A DNA stretch of 11,533 nt from an uncultured Devosia sp. Its GTDB lineage: Bacteria > Pseudomonadota > Alphaproteobacteria > Rhizobiales > Devosiaceae. The position numbers and the translations under genes are program-made. Shown here in pieces: positions 1 to 6,388 of this stretch. The number at the start of each line of letters is the position of its first letter. The first letter of the stretch is position 1. Location: the NCBI GenBank assembly GCA_934553185.1, contig CAKTFF010000034.1, forward strand, positions 1 through 11,533. The letters run 5' to 3'. Under the pieces are notes generated by a model. The model did not search any database, was not told the origin of the DNA, and saw only the letters and a program-made list of their open reading frames with translations.

Positions 1-30
1 GTCCACGACCGCATCATCACGGGGATGTAA
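1..30 (+). CDS. C-terminal tail of an upstream gene (partial)
   Basis: Frame 1 is open from the window edge and ends in TAA at 28-30, two bases before the next ATG. Such tight spacing fits the last codons of an upstream gene in the same operon. Only nine residues are visible, so no function can be given, and the frame could be open by chance. Confidence 0.3.
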   Translation, partial: VHDRIITGM

Positions 31-32
31 AG

Positions 33-464
33 ATGACCGAACAGAGCGTCATGGCGAAGATACATGCCCTGATTGAAGAGCGTGTGAACAACAACCTAGT
101 CACCCGGGTCGAGTGGGCGGTTCTGAGCATCATCGAGAAAATGGGAGAGATCGATGGTGAGAACGCCGATTTTTACCGTGTCTGTGCCCACCAGCAACTG
201 CATCAGATGGTGAAGCGCGCTGTAGGCAAGTACCAGCCCAAAGCTCAAACCGACCCTCAACTGGTCATGGATGGGTTCCAGCACCTGGAGAAGGCATACA
301 CGATGCAACGCGGTGGTGAGCTGGTCCTAGTGCCAACCGGCTTATGTACCGATGCAGAGCTAGAAGCCCGTGCCGATGAGCTTGAGGCCATAGGACGGGG
401 TTCAATCAGTCACGCGAAGGAAATGCGTGGCTATATCCGCGCGCGCCGGGCGCTAGCCGCATGA
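33..464 (+). CDS. Hypothetical phage protein, 143 aa
   Basis: I do not recognise this protein. It is soluble-looking, with no signal peptide or membrane segment. It appears mostly helical and mixed-charge, with a basic C-terminus. The ATG at 33 follows a GGGG/AAAG purine stretch and lies two bases after a TAA that probably ends the upstream gene. It is the first complete gene of a same-strand series that runs into replication genes, so an early function tied to DNA metabolism or regulation is plausible by position only. An alternative in-frame ATG lies at 51. Base composition is slightly less GC-rich than the terminase genes. Confidence is high that it is a gene and nil for its role. Confidence 0.75.
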   Translation: MTEQSVMAKIHALIEERVNNNLVTRVEWAVLSIIEKMGEIDGENADFYRVCAHQQLHQMVKRAVGKYQPKAQTDPQLVMDGFQHLEKAYTMQRGGELVLVPTGLCTDAELEARADELEAIGRGSISHAKEMRGYIRARRALAA

Positions 465-577
465 TCTCGCACCTGCATGCACGCGAGGGCCCGGCGCCGG
501 CCTGAACCCTCCCCATCATCTCGGTCGGGCAGGCTGGTGTGACGCTCGCCGCCGACCTCTTCAAGGAAATCACCACC

Positions 578-820
578 ATGAAACACGACTTGATCGTGGA
601 CGGCGAAGCCATGGCTGAAATCGAGGGCCACATTGAAATCACCCACCTGGTCGGCACTTGCATGGTCATCGACCTGCAGCAGGATCCGCAACGCGCGGCT
701 TTCCGGGCTTACAAGGTCGCATTCCGCCAGAACGAAGCCGATCCCAACCTTCCCCATGCCGCGGAGCTGGTCGCCGCCTGGAACGCCTTCGCTGACGTCA
801 TGGGGGTGGCAAGGGTATGA
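578..820 (+). CDS. Hypothetical small acidic protein, 80 aa
   Basis: I do not recognise this small protein. I chose the ATG at 578 because an AAGGAA ribosome site lies about eight bases upstream; an in-frame GTG at 539 would add 13 residues but lacks a good site. The protein is acidic, with an N-terminal segment of short alternating strands (residues 3-35, with repeated I/V-D-E patterns) and a helical C-terminal half (residues 50-80). Its TGA stop at 818-820 overlaps the ATG of the next gene (817) in an ATGA arrangement, which indicates translational coupling to the replication-organizer-like gene. A 113-base spacer (465-577) separates it from the previous gene; it holds a GC-rich 10-bp palindrome but no coding signal I trust. 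Confidence 0.7.
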   Translation: MKHDLIVDGEAMAEIEGHIEITHLVGTCMVIDLQQDPQRAAFRAYKVAFRQNEADPNLPHAAELVAAWNAFADVMGVARV

Positions 821-1317
821 GCCGCATCCGCTCAATTCACCCCGGCTTTTTTACTGACGAAGACCTGGTTCAAGTCAGCCGGGACGCTCGGCTGCTATTC
901 CTCGGATTAGGTGTCGAAGCCGACGATAAGGGCATATTCGAGTGGAAGCTGACCACTATCAAGATGCGTCTGTTTCCTGCAGACCATGTGGACATAGATA
1001 CCCTACTTGCCGAACTGGTCTCGATTGACGCGGTGGCGGGGTATGAAGTCGAAGGACGTAAGTACGGCGCAATTCGGAACTTCCGCAGGTTCCAGCGCCC
1101 GAAATCCCCCAACGACATACATCCTATGCCTGCCGACTTCCGCAATTACGTCGGCTTACCTGCGGCCGTTTCGGAACCTCTTCCCCCAAAAGGGGAAAAG
1201 CCTCCGCAGATGGAGGAGGGAGGGGAGGATGGAGGAGGAAGGGGTAGGAAGAAACCTGTCCAGGTAAAGGAAGATCTACCAGTAGACCACAGTAGGGAGG
1301 GGGACCAAGGATGGTGA
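817..1317 (+). CDS. Putative phage replication-organizer-like protein, 166 aa
   Basis: The first ~115 residues form a compact domain beginning MSRIRSIHPGFF, with an LxLxxxARLLFLGL-type helix, an ADDKG turn and a long helix with an LLAEL motif, then an IRNFxRFQRP segment. This resembles the N-terminal winged-helix-like part of small phage proteins found next to phage helicases and often called replication or replisome-organizer proteins. That assignment rests on remembered similarity and on the neighbours. Residues ~116-166 are low complexity (Pro, Glu, Gly, Lys, Arg) and encoded by a purine-rich tract at 1208-1254, so this part is probably disordered. The start overlaps the previous stop (ATGA), and the end overlaps the helicase start by seven bases. 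It may load the helicase or bind the origin, but this is inference. Confidence 0.65.
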   Translation: MSRIRSIHPGFFTDEDLVQVSRDARLLFLGLGVEADDKGIFEWKLTTIKMRLFPADHVDIDTLLAELVSIDAVAGYEVEGRKYGAIRNFRRFQRPKSPNDIHPMPADFRNYVGLPAAVSEPLPPKGEKPPQMEEGGEDGGGRGRKKPVQVKEDLPVDHSREGDQGW

Positions 1318-2819
1318 CCTCGACCTCTACCCTGGTCCTGTATGACTACCAACAACAAGCGATCGACGAAGCCTACAGCGCCGTCGCTGCTGGACGGTTG
1401 CGGCCCATGGTCCAGATGCCGACAGGCGCCGGCAAGACCGAGACCGGCGTGAAGTTCATCCAGCGCGTTCTGGCTAAGGGCAAGCGCGTCGTCTTCGTGG
1501 TCCCGGCGATTGAACTGATCGACCAGACCGTCGAGCGACTGGCTAAGTACGGTGTGACCTGCGTTGGCGTGATCCAAGCCGACCATCCCGGCACTGATCG
1601 CTCGCAGCCGGTTCAGGTAGCCAGTGTGCAGACCTTGGCCAGGCGCATGCTGCCCGAAACCGATTTGGTGATCGTCGACGAGGCGCACCAGCTGTTCAAG
1701 GTCATCATCGCATGGATGGCGGAGCGGACCACGCTCCCATTCATCGGGTTAAGCGCAACGCCTTGGTCGAAGGGCTTGGGCAAGCACTACACCGACCTGA
1801 TCCGACCGGTGACACTGCAGCAATTGATCGATCAGAAACGGCTGACGCCTTACCGGGCATATGCGCCGTCCCACCCTGACCTGACCGGCGTCAAGACGGT
1901 TGCCGGTGACTACGACGAGGCTGGTGCTGCCGAAGCCATGGACAAGCCGAAGCTCACGGCGGACATCGTCACGACTTACCTCACCAAGGGCGAAAACCGA
2001 CCGACGCTGTGCTTCGCCGTCAACAGGGCTCACGCGCGCTCACTTGCCGACGAATTCGAGAAGGCGGGGGTGACCACCGGCTATATCGATGGCTTTACCG
2101 AGCGCGAGGAGCGCAAGGTCATTGCTCAAGCTTTTGCTGACGGCAGGGTCAAGGTCGTGGTCAATGTGGGCGTCCTGACCACGGGCGTGGACTGGGACGT
2201 TCGAGCCATCATCCTGGCGCGGCCGACCAAAAGCGAAATGCTCTACGTGCAGATTATTGGTCGCGGCCTGCGAACAGCGCAGGGCAAGGCGGACTGCCTG
2301 ATCTTCGACCATTCGGACACCACCCTTAACCTGGGTTTTGTCACCGATATCCACCATGACGAGCTCGACGACGGCAAGCGGAAGGACACGCAGAAGGCGA
2401 CAGTAAAGAAGGTCCGCGAACTGTTGCTACCCAAGGAATGTTCCTCTTGTCACGCCCTCAAACCTGCAGGGGTTCATGCTTGCCCTGAATGCGGGTTCGC
2501 ACCGGCGAAACGGCAGGAGATCGAGACAGCGGCTGGCGAACTATTCCAGGTGGCGGGTGGGAAGGCAAAAGCCGACACCCAGACCAAGCAGCGGTTCTGG
2601 TCGGGGCTGCTCTGGTATGTGGACCAACGCGGCAAGAGCGAGGGCTGGGCTTCCCACCGCTACAAGGATCGGTTCGGCGTATGGCCTCGCGGCCTTAGAG
2701 CCGTGCCGAGGCCGCCCGACGTGGAAGTTCACAATTGGGTCCGTGCGGGCAGCATCCAGTACGCAAAACGCATGGAGAAGGCAGCCAAAGCCAAGGGAGG
2801 TTCGAATGCTTCAGCATAG
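1311..2819 (+). CDS. SF2 DEAD/DEAH-box helicase with C-terminal zinc ribbon, 502 aa
   Basis: This is an ATP-dependent superfamily 2 helicase. Visible motifs in order are: a Q-like YDYQQQAI (residues 11-18), Walker A PTGAGKT (37-43), motif II DEAH (123-126), motif III SAT (148-150), motif V around TTGVDWD (290-296) and motif VI QIIGRGLR (314-321). A zinc ribbon follows, with Cys377, Cys380, Cys391 and Cys394 (CxxC-10-CxxC). The C-terminal segment (~425-490) has a GWASHRYKDRFGVWP-like stretch that recurs in phage helicases of this type. The gene starts inside the end of the organizer-like gene and itself overlaps the start of the primase-like gene, so the three are probably translationally coupled. 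The likely role is unwinding phage DNA or origin remodelling during replication. A restriction-type helicase is unlikely because no nuclease or methylase partner is present. Confidence 0.92.
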   Translation: MVTSTSTLVLYDYQQQAIDEAYSAVAAGRLRPMVQMPTGAGKTETGVKFIQRVLAKGKRVVFVVPAIELIDQTVERLAKYGVTCVGVIQADHPGTDRSQPVQVASVQTLARRMLPETDLVIVDEAHQLFKVIIAWMAERTTLPFIGLSATPWSKGLGKHYTDLIRPVTLQQLIDQKRLTPYRAYAPSHPDLTGVKTVAGDYDEAGAAEAMDKPKLTADIVTTYLTKGENRPTLCFAVNRAHARSLADEFEKAGVTTGYIDGFTEREERKVIAQAFADGRVKVVVNVGVLTTGVDWDVRAIILARPTKSEMLYVQIIGRGLRTAQGKADCLIFDHSDTTLNLGFVTDIHHDELDDGKRKDTQKATVKKVRELLLPKECSSCHALKPAGVHACPECGFAPAKRQEIETAAGELFQVAGGKAKADTQTKQRFWSGLLWYVDQRGKSEGWASHRYKDRFGVWPRGLRAVPRPPDVEVHNWVRAGSIQYAKRMEKAAKAKGGSNASA

Positions 2820-3789
2820 AACCCCCATCAAGAACCGCGCCCAGGGCCGCTGGCGGGAAATCCTGCCGGCGCTGGGTGTCGACGCCAAGCTTCTAACCAA
2901 CCGGGGCACAGCCTGCCCGGTATGTGGCGGCAACGACCGTTTCCGGTTCGACGACAAGGATCGGCACGGCACCTGGTTCTGCAATCAGTCTCACGGCACC
3001 GAGACGGCAAACGCCAACGGCAGCGCCGGCAATGGCTTCGCGTTGCTGATGGACCTCAAGGGGCTCAGCGAGTTTGCGGACGTGGCGCGGCTTGTGGAAA
3101 CGGTGATTGGCACCGACAGCGCCCCAGCGCTGGCACCAGCGCCGTCGACAGACCCCGATGCATCCATAAAGCACGCGGATCTGGTCGCCATCTGGCGATC
3201 AGCGGTGCCAGTCGCCAAGGACAATCCTGCAGGCGTTTACCTGCGGCGCCGGTTGGGCGCTGATGTGCAAAGCCGGGCCCTTCGCTACCACCCGGCCATA
3301 CCATACGGCCCAGAGCGCACCTTGCCGGGAATGCTGTCGGCCTTCGTCGACCTGAATGACGAGTTGACGGGCTTACAGCGGACCTTCCTCACCTTGGCCG
3401 GAGAAAAGGCGCCGATGAAGAATGCGCGCCTGACCTTGGGCAAACTGCCCGATGGGGGTGCCGTGCGGTTGATGCGGCTCGAGCCCAAGCATTCGCTTCT
3501 CGGCATTGCAGAGGGCGTGGAAACGGCGTTGTCCGCCTCGATCATGCACCAGATCCCGGTCTGGGCGGCACTTAATTCAGGACGGATGCAAGTCTGGGAG
3601 CCGCCGGAAGGCTTCAAGAACATCATCATTTTCGGCGACCACGACGCGAACAAGGACGGTCAGAAGGCCGCGTTCACCCTGGCGAACCGGCTTGAAATCA
3701 CCCGCAAGATCATGACGCAGGTGGAAATCCCGCCCAGCGTCGACACTGACTGGAATGATGTTCATCAGCTCATGAGGGCGCAGCAATGA
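2806..3789 (+). CDS. Toprim-domain primase-like protein with N-terminal zinc ribbon, 327 aa
   Basis: The ATG at 2806 has a strong AAGGGAGG ribosome site just upstream (2793-2800), although the frame is open further back to 2476 inside the helicase gene. Residues ~12-65 form a primase zinc ribbon of the Prim_Zn_Ribbon type, with Cys37-x2-Cys40, GGNDRFRF, then Cys59 and His63 in WFCNQSHG. A middle region (~120-210) is followed by a Toprim domain: GIAEGVETALSA with Glu236, then IIIFGDHDANKDG with Asp278 and Asp280, the metal-binding acidic residues. It ends in a DWNDVH motif typical of these phage proteins. No helicase domain follows, so the separate upstream SF2 helicase may fill that role. It probably makes RNA primers for phage DNA synthesis. 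It overlaps the helicase by 14 bases and the ParB-like gene by four. Confidence 0.88.
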   Translation: MLQHRTPIKNRAQGRWREILPALGVDAKLLTNRGTACPVCGGNDRFRFDDKDRHGTWFCNQSHGTETANANGSAGNGFALLMDLKGLSEFADVARLVETVIGTDSAPALAPAPSTDPDASIKHADLVAIWRSAVPVAKDNPAGVYLRRRLGADVQSRALRYHPAIPYGPERTLPGMLSAFVDLNDELTGLQRTFLTLAGEKAPMKNARLTLGKLPDGGAVRLMRLEPKHSLLGIAEGVETALSASIMHQIPVWAALNSGRMQVWEPPEGFKNIIIFGDHDANKDGQKAAFTLANRLEITRKIMTQVEIPPSVDTDWNDVHQLMRAQQ

Positions 3790-4571
3790 CCGAGACCACC
3801 TTCCGCGACCCTGGCGAAGTGCCAGCTCTTGATTGGCTGGACAAGACCCTGATCGACATAGACGCAACCTACCAGCGCGGCCTTGACGAGGGCAGGGTGC
3901 AGAAGATCGTCGACTGGTTCGCATGGGATAGCTTCGGCGCCATTGTGGTCGCCCCAGCAGCGGACGGCCGATACCATGCCATCGACGGCCAGCACCGGCT
4001 GGAAGCGGCCAAGCGCCACCCTAAGGTCAGCGTCGTACCCGCCATCATCATCACCGCCACCGGCACGGCGGCCGAGGCCGAAACCTTCGTCAATGTGAAC
4101 GGCGCTCGCAAAAACGTCTCTCCGCTGGAGATGTATTGGGCGCAACTGGCATCCGGCGATCCCGAAGCCGAAACCGTCAAGCAGGTTTGCGAACGGGCAG
4201 GGCTCAGGCTGCTACGTTACCCCGGCAGCAATGGCCGGTTCGCGGCGCGCGAGACCGTCGCGATCGGCGCCATCCGCGGCCTGATCGATCGGCGCGGCGC
4301 CATGCGTGCCCGCCAAGTGCTTGAAGTCCTAGCCAGTGCAGAGTTGAACCCAGTTACCGCGTTGCAGATCAAAGCGGCCGAACTGCTGATCATGGATCCC
4401 GAGTTCGCGGATCAGGTCGAGCCGGACGCGATCACCGACGCCATTCGCGGCCATGCAATAGGGCTGGACACCGAGGCTGGTGCCTTCGCCGCCACCCACC
4501 GCTTGCCGAAGGTGAAGGCTTTCGCCAGTGTGTGGTTCAAGCGATGCCGCAAAAAGCGGAGAGCAAACTAG
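3786..4571 (+). CDS. ParB/Srx-fold domain protein (DUF6551-like), 261 aa
   Basis: Residues ~17-115 look like a ParB N-terminal (ParB/sulfiredoxin fold) domain: a YQRGLDEGRVQKIV helix, a GAIVVAP strand, the characteristic DGQHRLEA motif (67-74, equivalent to the GERRxxA box of ParB), and NVNGARKNVSPLE. The remaining ~145 residues are helical and end in a very basic tail (KRCRKKRR, residues 252-259), suggesting DNA contact. No ParA ATPase is adjacent, and the usual ParB helix-turn-helix is not obvious, so a plasmid-type partition role is not supported. Related phage proteins are annotated as ParB N-terminal-domain proteins of unknown function; a nucleotide-dependent DNA clamp or nuclease is possible. 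The ATGA overlap with the primase-like gene indicates coupled translation. Confidence 0.82.
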   Translation: MTETTFRDPGEVPALDWLDKTLIDIDATYQRGLDEGRVQKIVDWFAWDSFGAIVVAPAADGRYHAIDGQHRLEAAKRHPKVSVVPAIIITATGTAAEAETFVNVNGARKNVSPLEMYWAQLASGDPEAETVKQVCERAGLRLLRYPGSNGRFAARETVAIGAIRGLIDRRGAMRARQVLEVLASAELNPVTALQIKAAELLIMDPEFADQVEPDAITDAIRGHAIGLDTEAGAFAATHRLPKVKAFASVWFKRCRKKRRAN

Positions 4572-4581
4572 GAGGATTTAA

Positions 4582-4839
4582 ATGGCATTATCAGCTGCAA
4601 TGCAGACAACGTTGGAGCGTCACAAAGACCATATTGCCTTGCTTGAACAACAGAATGAGTGGTTCGCGTCCGGGAAGATGGACATCGGTGATATTGGCCC
4701 CGGTGGTGAGTTGATAAGCACCAAGGACGAAGCAATCCAGCACAACAAAGAAGTCATCAGTCAGTTGCGAAAGGTCGTGGATGCCATACTCGGAAGCGAC
4801 GGCGACCGGGATAAGCTGATCGATCTCTTGATTTCCTGA
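4582..4839 (+). CDS. Hypothetical small helical protein, 85 aa
   Basis: I do not recognise this protein. It has two predicted helical parts (residues 3-28 and 48-84) around a glycine-rich turn with DIGDIGPGGE. The helices are amphipathic and charged (HKDHIALLEQQNEW; KEVISQLRKVVDAI), so a coiled-coil or small DNA- or protein-binding factor is possible. The start is secure: a perfect AGGAGG ribosome site at 4570-4575, overlapping the TAG stop of the ParB-like gene, lies six bases before the ATG. This is among the best ribosome sites in the window, implying high expression. The base composition is less GC-rich than that of the flanking genes. Confidence 0.75.
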   Translation: MALSAAMQTTLERHKDHIALLEQQNEWFASGKMDIGDIGPGGELISTKDEAIQHNKEVISQLRKVVDAILGSDGDRDKLIDLLIS

Positions 4840-4878
4840 TCTATCTGCGTCAAACTTCACCAGTCACACCAGCCTGCC

Positions 4879-4904
4879 CGACCTCACCTTCAACCGTGAG
4901 GTCG
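4879..4904 (+). promoter_or_regulatory. Perfect 9-bp hairpin over the ribosome site of the NusG-like gene
   Basis: CGACCTCAC (4879-4887) and GTGAGGTCG (4896-4904) are exact reverse complements separated by an eight-base loop. The 3' arm contains the only reasonable Shine-Dalgarno sequence (GAGG, 4898-4901) for the GTG start at 4909, so the stem would hide it. A short TTT follows at 4905-4907, too short for a strong intrinsic terminator. It could be a translational switch, a weak terminator or pause site for RNA polymerase, or a recruitment site for the NusG-like product; these roles are inference. Confidence 0.6.
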
Positions 4905-4908
4905 TTTC

Positions 4909-5496
4909 GTGTCTAAGCTCCAAGTCGCCAAGGAACTGGTGACCAACGTCGACACCAGCCTGGACTGGTATGCGTTCGTCACTGTGCCTCAAAAAGAATA
5001 CGTTGCAGGCCACATTTTGATGGGTCGCGGTATTCGCACGTTCATCCCAACTGAGACCCGATGGCGATCCACAAATCGCTACACGAAAAGCCGCCACCTC
5101 AAGGAAGAGCAGGCGTTTCCGATCTTGCCAAGGCTGCTATTTGCGGGGTTTGCATCGGGCGAGATGCCGCCCTGGTACTGGCTTGCTGACGTGCCGCTTA
5201 TCACCGGCGTGATCGGCAAGAAGGGACGGCCGCACAGGGTTGATCGCGAGGCGTTCGCCAACTTCGTGCCTGTCTACGCCAACGGCATACTCCGAGCACC
5301 AGCAGCGCAAAGGCACATGCGGACGCGCCAGGAGTTTGCGGCAGGGGACAACGTGGACATCTTGGACGGACCATTCCGCGAGCACCAGGTGAAGGTTGTC
5401 GAGATCACCGGCACAATGGCCAAGATATTGATGCCGTTATTCGGGACGATGCGCGAGCTTGACTTGCCGCTTGAAACCATGAGCAAATCGCCTTAG
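4909..5496 (+). CDS. NusG-family transcription elongation/antitermination factor (phage paralog), 195 aa
   Basis: The fold is recognisable end to end. An NGN domain covers about residues 19-120, starting with the WYAF strand that corresponds to the WYV strand of NusG, with IRTFIPTE matching the VFVPTE strand and FPILPRLLFAGF matching the R..FPGYV segment. A KOW domain covers about 144-190, with the diagnostic EFAAGDNVDILDGPFRE and ILMPLFG. NusG-family proteins bind the RNA polymerase clamp and alter pausing and termination. A copy inside a phage operon is unlikely to be the housekeeping gene and most likely acts as a specialised antiterminator like RfaH or LoaP. The start is a GTG whose ribosome site lies in the hairpin just upstream, suggesting controlled expression. 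It is the last + strand gene before a minus-strand island and the packaging genes. Confidence 0.88.
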   Translation: MSKLQVAKELVTNVDTSLDWYAFVTVPQKEYVAGHILMGRGIRTFIPTETRWRSTNRYTKSRHLKEEQAFPILPRLLFAGFASGEMPPWYWLADVPLITGVIGKKGRPHRVDREAFANFVPVYANGILRAPAAQRHMRTRQEFAAGDNVDILDGPFREHQVKVVEITGTMAKILMPLFGTMRELDLPLETMSKSP

Positions 5497-5610
5497 ATTG
5501 GTGGCTGGACGATCTCTGATCCGATGGCAGGCCGGTGGCAACACCGCGATACCCGAGCCGCGAGGGACCCGGGCAGTCGAGATGCCGACCGCCCGTATCA
5601 TGTTCTCAAA

Positions 5611-5811
5611 TCACGACGCGCCCAGATCTTTGAAAATCTGGAGAATGGCAGATCTCTGCGGGTGCGTTGGCCCTAGAGACTTGAGAGCCTCGTTCATGAT
5701 GTCTTTGGCTTCATCGTCCTGCAAGATCCCCTTTTGAGCGAGAATTTTAAGAGTGCCAAGCTGAAGGGTTATGGCGGCCAGCGCCATGTCGTCGGCTGAA
5801 TGGGTGTTCAT
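5611..5811 (-). CDS. Hypothetical small protein, 66 aa
   Basis: I do not recognise this protein. The minus-strand ATG at 5811 is preceded by a perfect GGAGG seven bases away, so I chose it over the ATG at 5841. The product is helical (residues 6-45, with ALAAITLQLGTLKILAQKG), has no membrane segment I trust, and ends with a QIFKDLG helix. It is transcribed opposite to the NusG-like gene and converges on it; the 114 bases between them (5497-5610) hold a small GNRA-loop hairpin (5533-5546) but no clear T-run terminator. It has its own candidate promoter and lies downstream of hicB on the same strand, separated from it by a terminator-like hairpin. It is probably moron-type cargo. Confidence 0.65.
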   Translation of the reverse strand: MNTHSADDMALAAITLQLGTLKILAQKGILQDDEAKDIMNEALKSLGPTHPQRSAILQIFKDLGAS

Positions 5812-5827
5812 TAGGTGTCCTCCACAA

Positions 5828-5857
5828 ATAGTGTGCCACACCTTTTCGGATACTCAA
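5828..5857 (-). promoter_or_regulatory. Candidate promoter with overlapping palindrome
   Basis: Reading the minus strand, TTGAGT (5857-5852) and CACTAT (5833-5828) are separated by 18 bases and sit 17 bases before the ATG of the 66-aa gene. An 11-base palindrome GTGTGCCACAC (5831-5841) overlaps the -10-like box, where a repressor could act. Both boxes are imperfect and were found by eye. Confidence 0.35.
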
Positions 5858-5877
5858 GCTCGCATAGCAATACAAAG

Positions 5878-5907
5878 CGCCCGCCTCCATGATGGTGGAA
5901 GCGGGCG
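5878..5907 (-). terminator. Terminator-like hairpin downstream of hicB
   Basis: CGCCCGC (5878-5884) pairs with GCGGGCG (5901-5907), and an inner TCCA/TGGA pairing extends the stem past one mismatch. It starts seven bases after the hicB stop. On the minus strand it is followed by CTTTGTATT, a weak T-run. It would separate hicAB transcription from the next minus-strand gene. Confidence 0.45.
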
Positions 5908-5913
5908 AATTAG

Positions 5914-6336
5914 TTACGCTGGTGCTAGTTCGACCTGTATGCGGCGACCCAGCGCCCTAGCGGCTTGGTCGAGTTTATCAAGCTTGCTGCCATAGTTCGG
6001 GTCGAGCACGCGACGGACCTCACCTTCCGCGACGTTCATGCGGCGGGCCAGTTCGGACTTAGAGATTTTGGCCTCGATGAACGCCCGCCATACGGCGAGC
6101 TTTGCCGCAACAGGCGCTGGTGGCGACACCAGTTCGTCGCCCGGCTCTACGGCGGAAGGCTGAGGGATAGCGATCCCTTTTTCCATATAGGTCAGCAGCA
6201 CGACGGCCAACGCATCTTCCGCCAGCTCCAGGGCTTCGGCATGCGTAGAACCGGCGGTCAACAGCTGAGGCAGATCGCGACTTCGGACGACATGGTCGTC
6301 ACCCTCGATGGTAAAATTAAGCGGGTATGCAGACAT
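5914..6336 (-). CDS. hicB: HicB-family antitoxin with C-terminal helix-turn-helix, 140 aa
   Basis: This is the antitoxin of a type II HicAB pair. The N-terminal half is a HicB RNase-H-like fold: YPLNFTIEGDD, a DLPQLLTAG strand-turn, then a long helix (HAEALELAEDALAVVLL) and a GIAIPQPS strand. Residues ~80-136 carry a helix-turn-helix (ISKSELARRMNVAEGEVRRVLDP...), as in long HicB proteins that repress their own promoter. The ATG at 6336 has AAGGGA about eight bases upstream; an ATG at 6342 is also possible but too close to that site. It follows hicA by ~50 bases on the same strand, giving toxin-first order, which is normal for HicAB. It should neutralise HicA by direct binding and probably recognises the palindromic sites at 6627-6673. 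Confidence 0.88.
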   Translation of the reverse strand: MSAYPLNFTIEGDDHVVRSRDLPQLLTAGSTHAEALELAEDALAVVLLTYMEKGIAIPQPSAVEPGDELVSPPAPVAAKLAVWRAFIEAKISKSELARRMNVAEGEVRRVLDPNYGSKLDKLDQAARALGRRIQVELAPA

Positions 6337-6388
6337 TGGCATGGTCCCTTGATTTCCTATTACGGTTACTTGAAGGGCTGGGCCCCGC

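Noticed and set aside
491..500. GC-rich palindrome CCGGCGCCGG in the 465-577 gap
   Set aside because: Short palindromes of this composition are common in high-GC DNA; there is no T-run and no second copy to support a terminator or operator.
1181..1197. Small inverted repeat TTCCCC / GGGGAA, and a similar CCCC-AAAAA-GGGG at 11277-11290
   Set aside because: Both are within coding sequence, have short stems and no T-run; the similarity is best explained by Pro/Lys/Gly-rich codons.
5533..5546. Hairpin with GCAA loop between the NusG-like gene and the 66-aa gene
   Set aside because: The stem is only five base pairs and no T-run follows on either strand, so I do not call it a terminator.
5498..5737. 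Open frame of 79 codons on the + strand after the NusG-like gene
   Set aside because: It overlaps the better-supported minus-strand 66-aa gene, lacks a good ribosome site and has an irregular composition typical of a shadow frame.
6016..6027. Twelve-base match (GACCTCACCTTC) to the 5' part of the hairpin before the NusG-like gene
   Set aside because: It lies inside hicB coding sequence, is not followed by the complementary arm and so cannot form the same hairpin; a chance match is the simplest reading.
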